A stretch of 21,545 nucleotides of DNA from Flavobacteriales bacterium UBA1958 (GTDB taxonomy: Bacteria > Bacteroidota > Bacteroidia > Flavobacteriales_D > Sanyastnellaceae): positions 41,724-63,268 of the forward strand of contig DDEI01000028.1 of assembly GCA_002336675.1 (NCBI GenBank). Reading direction: 5' to 3'. Positions within the stretch are counted from its first letter, which is position 1. Each line of letters starts with the position of its first letter. Below, in pieces: positions 7,763 through 14,718 of the stretch. Under the pieces are notes generated by a model that saw only the letters and a list, made by a program, of their open reading frames with translations, did not search any database and was not told where the DNA came from. The translations under genes and the position numbers were made by a program.

Positions 7763-7788
7763 GATTAGAGCTATCTCTAGAAACACTT

Positions 7789-7805
7789 TGTTAATCGAAT
7801 GTTAA
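7789..7805. promoter_or_regulatory. 11-bp-period direct repeat, Pho-like box
   Basis: TGTTAA occurs at 7789-7794 and again at 7800-7805, five bases apart. On the other strand this is TTAACA-N5-TTAACA, the layout known for PhoP/PhoB-family sites (direct repeats on one helix face, 11 bp apart). It lies about 26 bases upstream of the acpH -7 element and 27 bases upstream of the kinase -7 element, so it could serve either promoter. The regulator encoded just downstream is of the OmpR/PhoB family. Binding is inferred from pattern only. Confidence 0.45.
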
Positions 7806-7832
7806 CTATTCAGAGGACAGGCTTTATTCTCT

Positions 7833-7840
7833 TAATTTTG
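7833..7840 (+). promoter_or_regulatory. -7 promoter element of the kinase operon (TAATTTTG), leaderless spacing
   Basis: TAATTTTG is a full TAnnTTTG match. Only five bases separate it from the ATG at 7846, so the transcript probably begins at or very near the start codon. No clear -33 TTG was seen. Confidence 0.6.
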
Positions 7841-7845
7841 CTACA

Positions 7846-9114
7846 ATGAGTCGTAAGTCTATTTATCTCGTAGTATTCTTAGCCACTATCTCACTGATAG
7901 GAATAATTGTAACCCAAATTTTCTGGGTAGATAAAGCCTTTACTATCCAAGATAGAGAATTTAATGACAGAACAGTAATAGCCTTGACCTCTGTGGTAAA
8001 AAGACTTCAAGCCCTAAATAAAGATTCTTCAGATGTGGATGAACCTGTTGTTCAAGAAACATCAAATTACTTTGTGGCCCATGTAAATGATACTTTACAC
8101 CCCTATTTATTGGAGTCTTTACTTAAAGATGAGCTTCAAGCAAGTCTTCTTAAACAAAACTTTGAGTATGTCATATACGACTGCTTTAATGATTCTATCG
8201 TTTTTGGCAGTAAAGTAAACATAGATGAGCCCGATAATATAGTGAAGTCAGAAGATGTCACTCCTCACAAAAAACTTAACCGGGATGGTCACTATTTTGG
8301 AGTTTATTTTCCAGAAAAAAAAGGTTACATAATGGATCAAATGGGCATTTGGATGTTCAGCAGCTTCATTATTCTCCTGGTAGTCTTATTTTTCGCTTAT
8401 TCTATTATGGCTATTTTAAAACAAAAAAGGCTTTCAGAAATTAAGACAGATTTCATTAACAATATGACCCATGAGTTGAAAACTCCGATAAGTACTATTT
8501 CAATAAGCACTAGAGCCCTTTTAAACATGTCTGACATGGAATCTGTTCAAAAGTATGCTCGAATAATTAAGACTGAAAACGAACGACTTCAAAATCAAGT
8601 TGAAAGAGTCTTAGATATTGCAACGCTCAGTCCAAACACTCTAAATTTGGACAAAAAACACATTTACCTTCATAAATTACTAGAGGAGATTACAGAATCT
8701 CTGGAATTAAAGTTAGCAGAAGTAAATGGGGAACTTCATTTTAATTTTCAAGCTCAATCAGACACTGTATACAGCGACAAACTGCATCTAACAAATGTAT
8801 TTACTAACCTAATAGACAATGCTATTAAATACTGCAAACAATCACCAGAGATAAAAATACACACGTCTCAACTGAATAATAAAATTATCATCTTGATAGA
8901 CGATAATGGAATAGGAATAGATAAGAAACATTACTCTATGATTTTCGAGAAATTTTTCAGGGTACCAAGTGGAGATAAGCACGATGTAAAAGGCTTTGGT
9001 TTAGGACTATTTTATGTAAAGTCAGTGTTAGAGGCCCTTAATGGATCGATTAAATTAATTAAATCTGACCACACCGGTAGTAGGTTTCAAATAGAACTTC
9101 AACACCATGGATAA
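7846..9114 (+). CDS. Two-component sensor histidine kinase
   Basis: Inner-membrane sensor that autophosphorylates and passes phosphate to the regulator encoded next. It has 422 residues. Membrane segment 1 is about residues 6-27, an outside domain of about 140 residues follows, and segment 2 is about 168-190. There is no HAMP or PAS domain; a short linker leads directly to the HisKA helix with phospho-acceptor H209 in MTHELKTPIS. The ATPase domain has the N box (NLIDNAIKYC), G1 (DDNGIGID), F box (FEKFFRV) and G2 (GFGLGLFYVK). The periplasmic domain matches no sensor family I recognise, so the signal is unknown. The layout is like Bacteroides RprX. Its end overlaps the regulator gene by 8 bases, indicating translational coupling. 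Confidence 0.95.
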   Translation: MSRKSIYLVVFLATISLIGIIVTQIFWVDKAFTIQDREFNDRTVIALTSVVKRLQALNKDSSDVDEPVVQETSNYFVAHVNDTLHPYLLESLLKDELQASLLKQNFEYVIYDCFNDSIVFGSKVNIDEPDNIVKSEDVTPHKKLNRDGHYFGVYFPEKKGYIMDQMGIWMFSSFIILLVVLFFAYSIMAILKQKRLSEIKTDFINNMTHELKTPISTISISTRALLNMSDMESVQKYARIIKTENERLQNQVERVLDIATLSPNTLNLDKKHIYLHKLLEEITESLELKLAEVNGELHFNFQAQSDTVYSDKLHLTNVFTNLIDNAIKYCKQSPEIKIHTSQLNNKIIILIDDNGIGIDKKHYSMIFEKFFRVPSGDKHDVKGFGLGLFYVKSVLEALNGSIKLIKSDHTGSRFQIELQHHG

Positions 9115-9793
9115 GCAAAAAATATTATTAGTAGAGGATGATGAAAACCTCGGGTATGTCATTCAAGATTTACTCTCCATGAATGGCTATAAAGTGCACT
9201 TAGCAAGAGATGGAAAAGAAGGACTATTATTCTTTAATAAATCTAAATATGACCTCTGTCTAATCGATGTTATGATGCCTAAAAAAGATGGGTTCGAACT
9301 AGCAGAGGATATTCAAAAATTGAATAATTCCGTACCTCTTGTTTTTCTCACCGCTCGTAACCAGAAAGAAGACAAGATTAAAGGACTAAAGCTAGGAGCT
9401 GATGATTATATCACCAAACCCTTTGATTCCGATGAATTCTTACTTCGGGTGAAGGCAATACTAAGACGCGGTAGTACTGAAAAAAACAACTCCGAAAAAG
9501 AATATAAAATAGGTGAATACACATTTACACCATCGTCCTTAATATTGTCTAAGGATAATGACAACCGGAGGCTTACAAAAAAGGAATCTGCTCTTTTAAA
9601 GTTACTCTGCGAGCACAAAGGGAAGATACTCGAAAGAGGAGTAGTATCAAATCTAATTTGGGGAGATGACAGTTACTTCGTAGGAAGAAGTATGGATGTG
9701 TTTATTACACGCTTACGGAAATACCTTAATGATGACTCTACTATATCAATCACTAACATCCATGGTATTGGCTTCCGATTAGAAGAACGATAA
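9107..9793 (+). CDS. OmpR/PhoB-family response regulator
   Basis: Transcription regulator activated by the kinase upstream. It has 228 residues. The receiver domain (about 1-120) has the acidic pair in LVEDDENLG, phospho-acceptor D54 in LIDVMMPKKDG, T in FLTARN and K in DYITKPFDSDEF. The C-terminal winged helix (about 132-228) shows LTKKESALLKLLCEHKG, then SMDVFITRLRKYL and NIHGIGFRL, as in PhoB-type DNA-binding domains. It overlaps the kinase gene by 8 bases. A candidate site with 11-bp direct repeats lies upstream of the kinase, suggesting autoregulation or control of acpH. Bacteroides RprY is the nearest kind I can name, but I give no symbol. Confidence 0.96.
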   Translation: MDKQKILLVEDDENLGYVIQDLLSMNGYKVHLARDGKEGLLFFNKSKYDLCLIDVMMPKKDGFELAEDIQKLNNSVPLVFLTARNQKEDKIKGLKLGADDYITKPFDSDEFLLRVKAILRRGSTEKNNSEKEYKIGEYTFTPSSLILSKDNDNRRLTKKESALLKLLCEHKGKILERGVVSNLIWGDDSYFVGRSMDVFITRLRKYLNDDSTISITNIHGIGFRLEER

Positions 9794-9821
9794 AAAAGAT
9801 AACAATTGAGAAATAGTTGAT

Positions 9822-9829
9822 TAATTTCG
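9822..9829 (+). promoter_or_regulatory. Near-match -7 element before mrp (TAATTTCG)
   Basis: TAATTTCG differs from TAnnTTTG at one position. It ends four bases before the mrp ATG at 9834, the same close spacing as at acpH and the kinase gene. The mrp gene is only 40 bases after the regulator stop, so it may also be read through. Confidence 0.35.
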
Positions 9830-9833
9830 TATA

Positions 9834-10895
9834 ATGGAATTAGACGCTGCAGGTGTATTAAAAGCTCTCCAAAATGTACTCGAGCCGGAAATAAAAAAAG
9901 ATATCGTAAATCTTGGATTAATCAGTAATACTGAAGTAAACGGAACTAAAATCTCTTTCACCCTTTACGTTAATAATCCAGCTCTTCACAACAAGAACAG
10001 AATGCGCGACGCTTGTTTGTTCGCTTTAGAGAGAAACTTTGGTAAAGACATCGAAACAGATATTAACATTTTACCAAACCCTAAAAATCCTGACAATATC
10101 GATTCAAGAAAAATATTACCTGGAGTTAAGCATGTTATAGCTATAGCATCGGGAAAAGGGGGTGTTGGCAAATCTACCGTTTCTGTAAATATCGCTACAG
10201 GCTTGGCACAAAGAGGATACAAAGTAGGATTGTTAGATGCCGATATTTATGGGCCTTCAGCCCCGCTTATGATGGATCTGCTGCACGACAAACCTCAACC
10301 TATAGTAGTCGGAGATAAGCAATTCATAGAACCTATTACTTCCCATGGAGTTAAGGTGCTTTCCATAGGCTTCTTCGCGGAGGTTAATCAGGCCATTGTC
10401 TGGCGTGGCCCTATGGCCTCTAAAGCACTGAACCAAATGTTCACAGATGCATATTGGGGCGAATTGGATTATATGATTATCGACTTACCCCCAGGTACAG
10501 GTGACATTCATCTTTCGCTGGTACAGGCGGCCCCTCTTTCTGGAGCTGTGGTAGTAACCACACCGCAAGACGTTTCTTTAGCTGATGCTAGAAAAGGAAT
10601 AAATATGTTTCAAATAGAAAGTATAAACGTTCCTATACTTGGTCTAGTAGAAAACATGAGTTGGTTCACTCCTGCTGAATTACCTGAGAATAAGTATTTC
10701 ATATTCGGAAAAGATGGAGGAAAACAGCTAGCTCAAGAACTAGACATTCCATTATTAGCTCAACTACCACTAATCCAGAGTATCCGTGAATCTGGTGACG
10801 CTGGAAGGCCTGCCATACTACAGGAAGACTCTATTTCCAAAAAAGCATTAGATAAAATGATAGATAATTTAGAGTTAGCCGTTAATAAATTATAG
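9834..10895 (+). CDS. mrp: Mrp/ApbC/NBP35-family iron-sulfur carrier P-loop ATPase
   Basis: Cytoplasmic ATPase family that binds iron-sulfur clusters and hands them to apoproteins. It has 353 residues. The N-terminal MIP18 (DUF59) domain spans about 1-80. A deviant Walker A, SGKGGVGKST (106-115), follows, then DADIYGPSAP, IVWRGPM and the DLPPGTGD Walker B region, all typical of Mrp. The C-terminal CxxC pair that bridges a cluster in E. coli Mrp and Salmonella ApbC is missing: where it should be the sequence is ENMSWFTPAELPENKYFIFG. The only Cys I see is in the MIP18 domain. As far as I recall this is usual for Bacteroidota members. It is followed after 54 bases by a NifU-like scaffold gene, which fits a shared iron-sulfur role. 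Confidence 0.94.
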   Translation: MELDAAGVLKALQNVLEPEIKKDIVNLGLISNTEVNGTKISFTLYVNNPALHNKNRMRDACLFALERNFGKDIETDINILPNPKNPDNIDSRKILPGVKHVIAIASGKGGVGKSTVSVNIATGLAQRGYKVGLLDADIYGPSAPLMMDLLHDKPQPIVVGDKQFIEPITSHGVKVLSIGFFAEVNQAIVWRGPMASKALNQMFTDAYWGELDYMIIDLPPGTGDIHLSLVQAAPLSGAVVVTTPQDVSLADARKGINMFQIESINVPILGLVENMSWFTPAELPENKYFIFGKDGGKQLAQELDIPLLAQLPLIQSIRESGDAGRPAILQEDSISKKALDKMIDNLELAVNKL

Positions 10896-10924
10896 ATAGA
10901 GATTAAACAGCACCTACTATCTAT

Positions 10925-10932
10925 TAAATTTG
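10925..10932 (+). promoter_or_regulatory. Probable -7 promoter element of the NifU-like gene (TAAATTTG)
   Basis: TAAATTTG matches TAnnTTTG fully and ends 17 bases before the ATG at 10950. It suggests the scaffold gene can be transcribed apart from mrp. Confidence 0.45.
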
Positions 10933-10949
10933 TATCAGTATAAAAAGAC

Positions 10950-11201
10950 ATGACCAATTCATTAAATACACGTGTAACAGAAGCTTTAGATAAGATAAGA
11001 CCTTACCTAGAAGCAGACGGAGGAAACATCTCACTGGTAGAGATCACTAAAGACAATGTGGTCAAGGTAGAACTTCATGGAACATGCGTAGGATGCTCTA
11101 TGAGTATGATGACGATGAAAGCGGGCGTAGAGCAATCTATCAAATCTGCCGCTCCAGAAATCACCAGAGTAGTAGCGATAAACCCAGAGTTTATCTCATA
11201 A
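10950..11201 (+). CDS. NifU-like (Nfu) iron-sulfur scaffold domain protein
   Basis: Small cytoplasmic scaffold or carrier for 4Fe-4S clusters. It has 83 residues and is made of the Nfu domain alone. The start region ALDKIRPYLEADGGNISLVEI and the cluster-binding pair C46-x2-C49 in HGTCVGCSMS are diagnostic. It has no N-terminal A-type domain as in E. coli NfuA, so it corresponds to the stand-alone form. The preceding gene is the Mrp carrier lacking its own CxxC, so this protein may supply the cluster-binding cysteines for that pair; this is inference. Its last 11 bases overlap the convergent esterase gene. Confidence 0.92.
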   Translation: MTNSLNTRVTEALDKIRPYLEADGGNISLVEITKDNVVKVELHGTCVGCSMSMMTMKAGVEQSIKSAAPEITRVVAINPEFIS

Positions 11202-12447
11202 TTAAAAGTTTTCTCTTTTCTACTTGACCCTCTTTAATCCACAAGCAGGTGTAATATCCTTCTTTAAAGGTAGAAACATTCAATTCAGTACTATCAGATA
11301 AAGGGCTTATTAAAAGTCTTTCTACTTCTCTACCCAAGGCATCTAGTATAAGTATCTCTGAAGTCTCAGATAAAACCGGGAAATCAATAATTAATAGCTC
11401 TGAGGTAGGATTAGGATAAATTTTGAATTTATCTCCATAGCTCTCAGTTGAAATTGATAAATCAATCACGTCTGAATATTCACAGTCTAATTCTATCTCT
11501 GGGCAAACTAGGTGGGATAAAAAAGAACTCATAATCGCTCTAGTGGTATCATAAAATTGAGCATTATCGACGTGAGGCACATGCCCCTGGCCTTCGTAAA
11601 TCTCGAAACAATTCAGCACACCTACTTCATCTGCCCTGGCACTAATACTAGCGGATCCATCGACATCTAACACTGGAACACCGAACAAAGATAACTCCTC
11701 CGAACCGTAAGGAACAGTTGTGTCAAATGGGCCGTGAAAACTCAAAACAGGCTCATCGTCACTATTTATCCATTCTGCGTCTCCTATAGCTCCACAAATG
11801 TTAACTATGGCATTTACTTCTGAACTGTATCCTAAGTTTCCACTATCACCCTCTAACCCGCCTGTAAGACCTTCTAATGAGAGATCTAAAATTTCTGGAA
11901 GTTCAGACAACTCATCCATGTAAGCCAAATGAAGTGCTATAAACCCGCCCGCGGAAACACCAGCGACATAAATTTTATCAGCATCTATTCCATGTGGATT
12001 ACCATCTTCTGCTACTGTCATTCTCATGTATCTTATAGCCGCTTTCATATCATGATAACCGCGCACTACAGCTTCTGTAGCAGGAAGCTCAAGATCAAAA
12101 GTAAAAGGTATCCCTAAGCGATACTGAATAGAAGCTGTGGCATAACCCATTTTAGCAAAATCATTACAAAATGGTACCACATCTGCCCCTGTCTTACTAC
12201 CTCCTATGAAACTACCTCCATGAGCAAAAATAATCAATGGCCTCATCATCTCAATATCAGCATCTGGAGTATAAACGTCTAACCTTAATTCTGTGCCTCC
12301 ACCAAGATAATTTATATTATTCCCATATACAATATTAGATTCAACTGAAACAGATGGAAATATTAGTTCTTGATACCTCCCATCTTCGCACTGACCGATA
12401 ACTGTATATCCGATGGCCATACTTAAACCCAATAGAAAATTCTTCAT
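11191..12447 (-). CDS. Secreted alpha/beta-hydrolase (esterase) with T9SS sorting domain
   Basis: Probable carboxylesterase or peptidase-like hydrolase exported by the type IX system. It has 418 residues: signal peptide about 1-19, hydrolase domain about 45-315, T9SS type A tail about 341-418. The oxyanion-hole motif HGGSFIGG (76-83) and nucleophile S165 in GVSAGG put it near the hormone-sensitive-lipase/carboxylesterase group. The likely acid is D242 (HGPFDTTVPY) and the base H289 or H292 (GQGHVPH). The tail has FKIYPNPTSE, ILDALGREVERL and KEGYYTCLWIKEG, ending KRKLLIMR. The ATG at 12445-12447 begins the signal peptide. Substrate is unknown. It overlaps the NifU-like gene tail to tail by 11 bases and shows no functional link to its neighbours. 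Confidence 0.9.
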   Translation of the reverse strand: MKNFLLGLSMAIGYTVIGQCEDGRYQELIFPSVSVESNIVYGNNINYLGGGTELRLDVYTPDADIEMMRPLIIFAHGGSFIGGSKTGADVVPFCNDFAKMGYATASIQYRLGIPFTFDLELPATEAVVRGYHDMKAAIRYMRMTVAEDGNPHGIDADKIYVAGVSAGGFIALHLAYMDELSELPEILDLSLEGLTGGLEGDSGNLGYSSEVNAIVNICGAIGDAEWINSDDEPVLSFHGPFDTTVPYGSEELSLFGVPVLDVDGSASISARADEVGVLNCFEIYEGQGHVPHVDNAQFYDTTRAIMSSFLSHLVCPEIELDCEYSDVIDLSISTESYGDKFKIYPNPTSELLIIDFPVLSETSEILILDALGREVERLLISPLSDSTELNVSTFKEGYYTCLWIKEGQVEKRKLLIMR

Positions 12448-12516
12448 TGTTTATTGTTTTTTTATAAAAATAGTGGATTCATTTCAGAATAGTGATTCTC
12501 CAGTAAAGAATAAATT

Positions 12517-12524
12517 TAAATTTG
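12517..12524 (+). promoter_or_regulatory. Probable -7 promoter element of the ferredoxin reductase operon (TAAATTTG)
   Basis: TAAATTTG matches TAnnTTTG fully and ends 19 bases before the ATG at 12544. The 96-base gap between this gene and the divergent esterase gene holds no other clear signal. Confidence 0.5.
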
Positions 12525-12543
12525 CTGAAAAATAGGTTTATCA

Positions 12544-13551
12544 ATGATAGAAACAGATATAATTATAATAGGAGCAGGACCATGTGGTTTGTTTACAGTT
12601 TTTGAAGCTGGACTGTTAAAACTTAAATGCCATTTAATAGACGCTCTTCCTCAGCCAGGTGGACAATGTTCAGAGATTTATCCAAAAAAGCCTATCTATG
12701 ATATACCTGCGTTTCCGGAAATATTAGCTGGTGATTTGGTAGATAATTTAATGAAACAAATCAGTCCTTTCAAACCTACGTTTACTCTTGGAGAAAGAGC
12801 AGAAACTATCGAAAAAACAAATGACGATAAATTTATAGTAACCACTAGCCGAGGATCTAAGCACATAGCACCTGTAGTGGCTATAGCAGGAGGATTAGGC
12901 TCTTTCGAACCAAGAAAACCACCTATTCCGAATTTATCTGACTTTGAAGATAAGGGTGTGGAATACATCATTAAAGACCCAGAATTTTACAGAGGAAAAG
13001 ATGTAATAATTTCAGGTGGTGGTGATTCAGCTCTGGATTGGGCTATTTTTCTAGCAGAGGGAGTAGCCAAATCAGTAGCTCTAGTTCATAGAAGACAAAC
13101 ATTCAGAGGCCATTTAGATAGTGTTCAGAAAGTAATGGACCTAGCAGAAAAAGGAAATATTAAGTTAATCACTGACGCTGAAGTAATAGGATTAGAGGGT
13201 GACCAAAAGTTAAGCTCTATAGTCATTAAGCACAAAACAGATGGAGAATACATTGTATCTACAGACCACTGGGTTCCTTTATTTGGGCTTTCTCCTAAGT
13301 TGGGTCCTATAGGCGATTGGGGATTAGCTATAGAAAAAAATGCTATTAAAGTAAATACCTTGGACTACTCTACGAGCATTCCTGGAGTTTATGCAATAGG
13401 AGATGTAAATACCTATGAAGGTAAGTTGAAATTAATTTTATGCGGTTTCCATGAGGCTACCATAATGGTTCAGAGCGCATTTAAGAGAATAAATCCAGAT
13501 AAGAACTTAGTACTTAAGTATACTACAGTAAATGGAATTCAGGGATTTTAA
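12544..13551 (+). CDS. Ferredoxin-NADP(+) reductase, thioredoxin-reductase-like type
   Basis: FAD enzyme that moves electrons between NADPH and ferredoxin in the cytoplasm. It has 335 residues. The FAD loop GAGPCG is at 10-15, followed by PGGQCSEIYPKKPIYDIP; the NADPH loop GGGDSA is at 158-163 with HRR nearby (NADPH 2'-phosphate binding), and the second FAD motif IGDVNTYEGKLKL is near 285-297. The CxxC redox pair of true thioredoxin reductases is absent, and the C-terminus is extended, as in Bacillus YumC and Chlorobium FNR. A 2Fe-2S ferredoxin gene follows 20 bases later, giving a natural electron partner. The combination would support reductive steps such as iron-sulfur assembly or oxygenase reactions; which one is not visible. 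Confidence 0.93.
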   Translation: MIETDIIIIGAGPCGLFTVFEAGLLKLKCHLIDALPQPGGQCSEIYPKKPIYDIPAFPEILAGDLVDNLMKQISPFKPTFTLGERAETIEKTNDDKFIVTTSRGSKHIAPVVAIAGGLGSFEPRKPPIPNLSDFEDKGVEYIIKDPEFYRGKDVIISGGGDSALDWAIFLAEGVAKSVALVHRRQTFRGHLDSVQKVMDLAEKGNIKLITDAEVIGLEGDQKLSSIVIKHKTDGEYIVSTDHWVPLFGLSPKLGPIGDWGLAIEKNAIKVNTLDYSTSIPGVYAIGDVNTYEGKLKLILCGFHEATIMVQSAFKRINPDKNLVLKYTTVNGIQGF

Positions 13552-13571
13552 AGTAAACTAATTAAGGAACT

Positions 13572-13904
13572 TTGAGCGAAAATATAATTAAGGTTGTAGT
13601 TATAGATAGAGAAGGGACTCCTCACACCATAGAGGCTCCTACAGACATGGGGATGAATATGATGGAGCTCTGCAAAGCCTCTGAACTTCCTGTAGAAGGA
13701 ACCTGCGGTGGAATGGCCATGTGTGCCTCGTGTCATATATATGTCGAGAGTGACCATGAACTTCCTGAGCCCTCAGAGGATGAAGAAGACATGATGGATC
13801 AGGCGTTTTTTGTCGAGGATAATTCTAGGCTAGGCTGCCAAGTTCATTTAGCGAATGAACTAAATGGGCTTACAGTGAGATTGGCAGAAGTGAGTGGAGA
13901 TTAG
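13572..13904 (+). CDS. 2Fe-2S ferredoxin, adrenodoxin/ISC type
   Basis: Small electron carrier, 110 residues. The cluster ligands are C45, C51, C54 and C89 in the C-x5-C-x2-C-x34-C spacing of vertebrate-type ferredoxins (GTCGGMAMCASC, then RLGCQV). The acidic stretch about 59-76 is the usual partner-binding surface. The start is TTG at 13572: an in-frame stop lies at 13563-13565 and no ATG precedes the first conserved strand. An AAGGA sits three bases before it, one of the few Shine-Dalgarno-like sites here. It is in one operon with the ferredoxin reductase gene. A weak 8-bp hairpin (13902-13909 with 13923-13930) spans its stop but lacks a T-run. Confidence 0.94.
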   Translation: MSENIIKVVVIDREGTPHTIEAPTDMGMNMMELCKASELPVEGTCGGMAMCASCHIYVESDHELPEPSEDEEDMMDQAFFVEDNSRLGCQVHLANELNGLTVRLAEVSGD

Positions 13905-13959
13905 ACTACTTTCTTTTTCTAGGTAGTTTATTGATGGTCATTATTAAACTTTGATAATA

Positions 13960-14712
13960 TTATTGAATCAACGCCTTATTTAAAAGACAATCACTAGCAA
14001 TAAGATTCTTTAGGTATGGATTGGATAGGACTTTCTTAGAAAGCTCGATTTGGCCTAAATGATGACAATCCGAACCAAGAAAAGAAATAAGCTGATGCTT
14101 TATCAATTTCTCCGATGTTTTTTTCACATGAGGCGAGTACTGCCCTACCAGTGAATTCAAGTTTAGCTGCAGAAGCACACCTTGTTTATGAAGGCTTTCA
14201 TAAACCTCAAAGGAATTATAATAATACAGGTATCTTTCTGGATGGGCTAAAACAGGCTTATATCCTGCACTTTGCATTTCAAATATAGCTTCCTGTAAAA
14301 GCGGAGGTTCCTGCATGAAGGACAGTTCAAATAGCAAATAATTATCCCCAAACGTCAAGACATCTCTTTTAGACAACAACTCCATGAAGTGATCATCTAA
14401 ATAATACTCAGCTGCTACTTGAAAAGTAACATCCATCCCTTTGTTCTTCAGTTCCTGTTTCACTTTTTCACCCTCTGCTAAAAGATTAGATCCTACATTA
14501 GGATATATATCACTCATAATATGAGGTGTGGTAATGAAGTGTTTTATCCCTAATTTACTTAAGCCTTGAATTAATAGTATTGTATCACTCATGGATTTAG
14601 AACCATCATCTACTCCTGGAATTAGATGGGAATGCATATCTACCAAAATACTTTCTAAGCTAATGGGATGTTCTTCTTTCTCTCGATTGAATATTTTGTT
14701 TAAGAAACTCAA
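13960..14712 (-). CDS. CpsB/CapC-type tyrosine-protein phosphatase (PHP domain)
   Basis: Manganese-dependent phosphatase of the PHP fold; known members dephosphorylate the polysaccharide co-polymerase tyrosine kinase and so control capsule length or export. It has 250 residues. Metal-site motifs are MHSHLIPGVDDGS (H27, H29, D35), TTPHIM (H64), AAEYYLD (E102), LAHPERY (H157) and GSDCHHLG (D215, H217). It is the last gene of the seven-gene sugar operon, 6 bases after rfbB. The start is TTG at 14712; only two codons separate it from the in-frame rfbB stop, and the next ATG falls inside the HxH motif. The kinase it would act on (Wzc type) is not in the window. Confidence 0.9.
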   Translation of the reverse strand: MSFLNKIFNREKEEHPISLESILVDMHSHLIPGVDDGSKSMSDTILLIQGLSKLGIKHFITTPHIMSDIYPNVGSNLLAEGEKVKQELKNKGMDVTFQVAAEYYLDDHFMELLSKRDVLTFGDNYLLFELSFMQEPPLLQEAIFEMQSAGYKPVLAHPERYLYYYNSFEVYESLHKQGVLLQLNLNSLVGQYSPHVKKTSEKLIKHQLISFLGSDCHHLGQIELSKKVLSNPYLKNLIASDCLLNKALIQ

Positions 14713-14718
14713 AGATGA

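Noticed and set aside
12469..12498. Direct repeat AATAGTG, 19 bases apart, between the esterase and ferredoxin reductase genes
   Set aside because: Short and AT-rich; no DNA-binding family suggests this spacing, so chance is likely.
12544..13551. Thioredoxin reductase
   Set aside because: The CxxC redox pair is missing and a ferredoxin gene follows, so ferredoxin-NADP reductase fits better.
13902..13930. 8-bp hairpin with one G-U pair across the ferredoxin stop
   Set aside because: AT-rich, contains the stop codon and no T-run follows; too weak to call a terminator.
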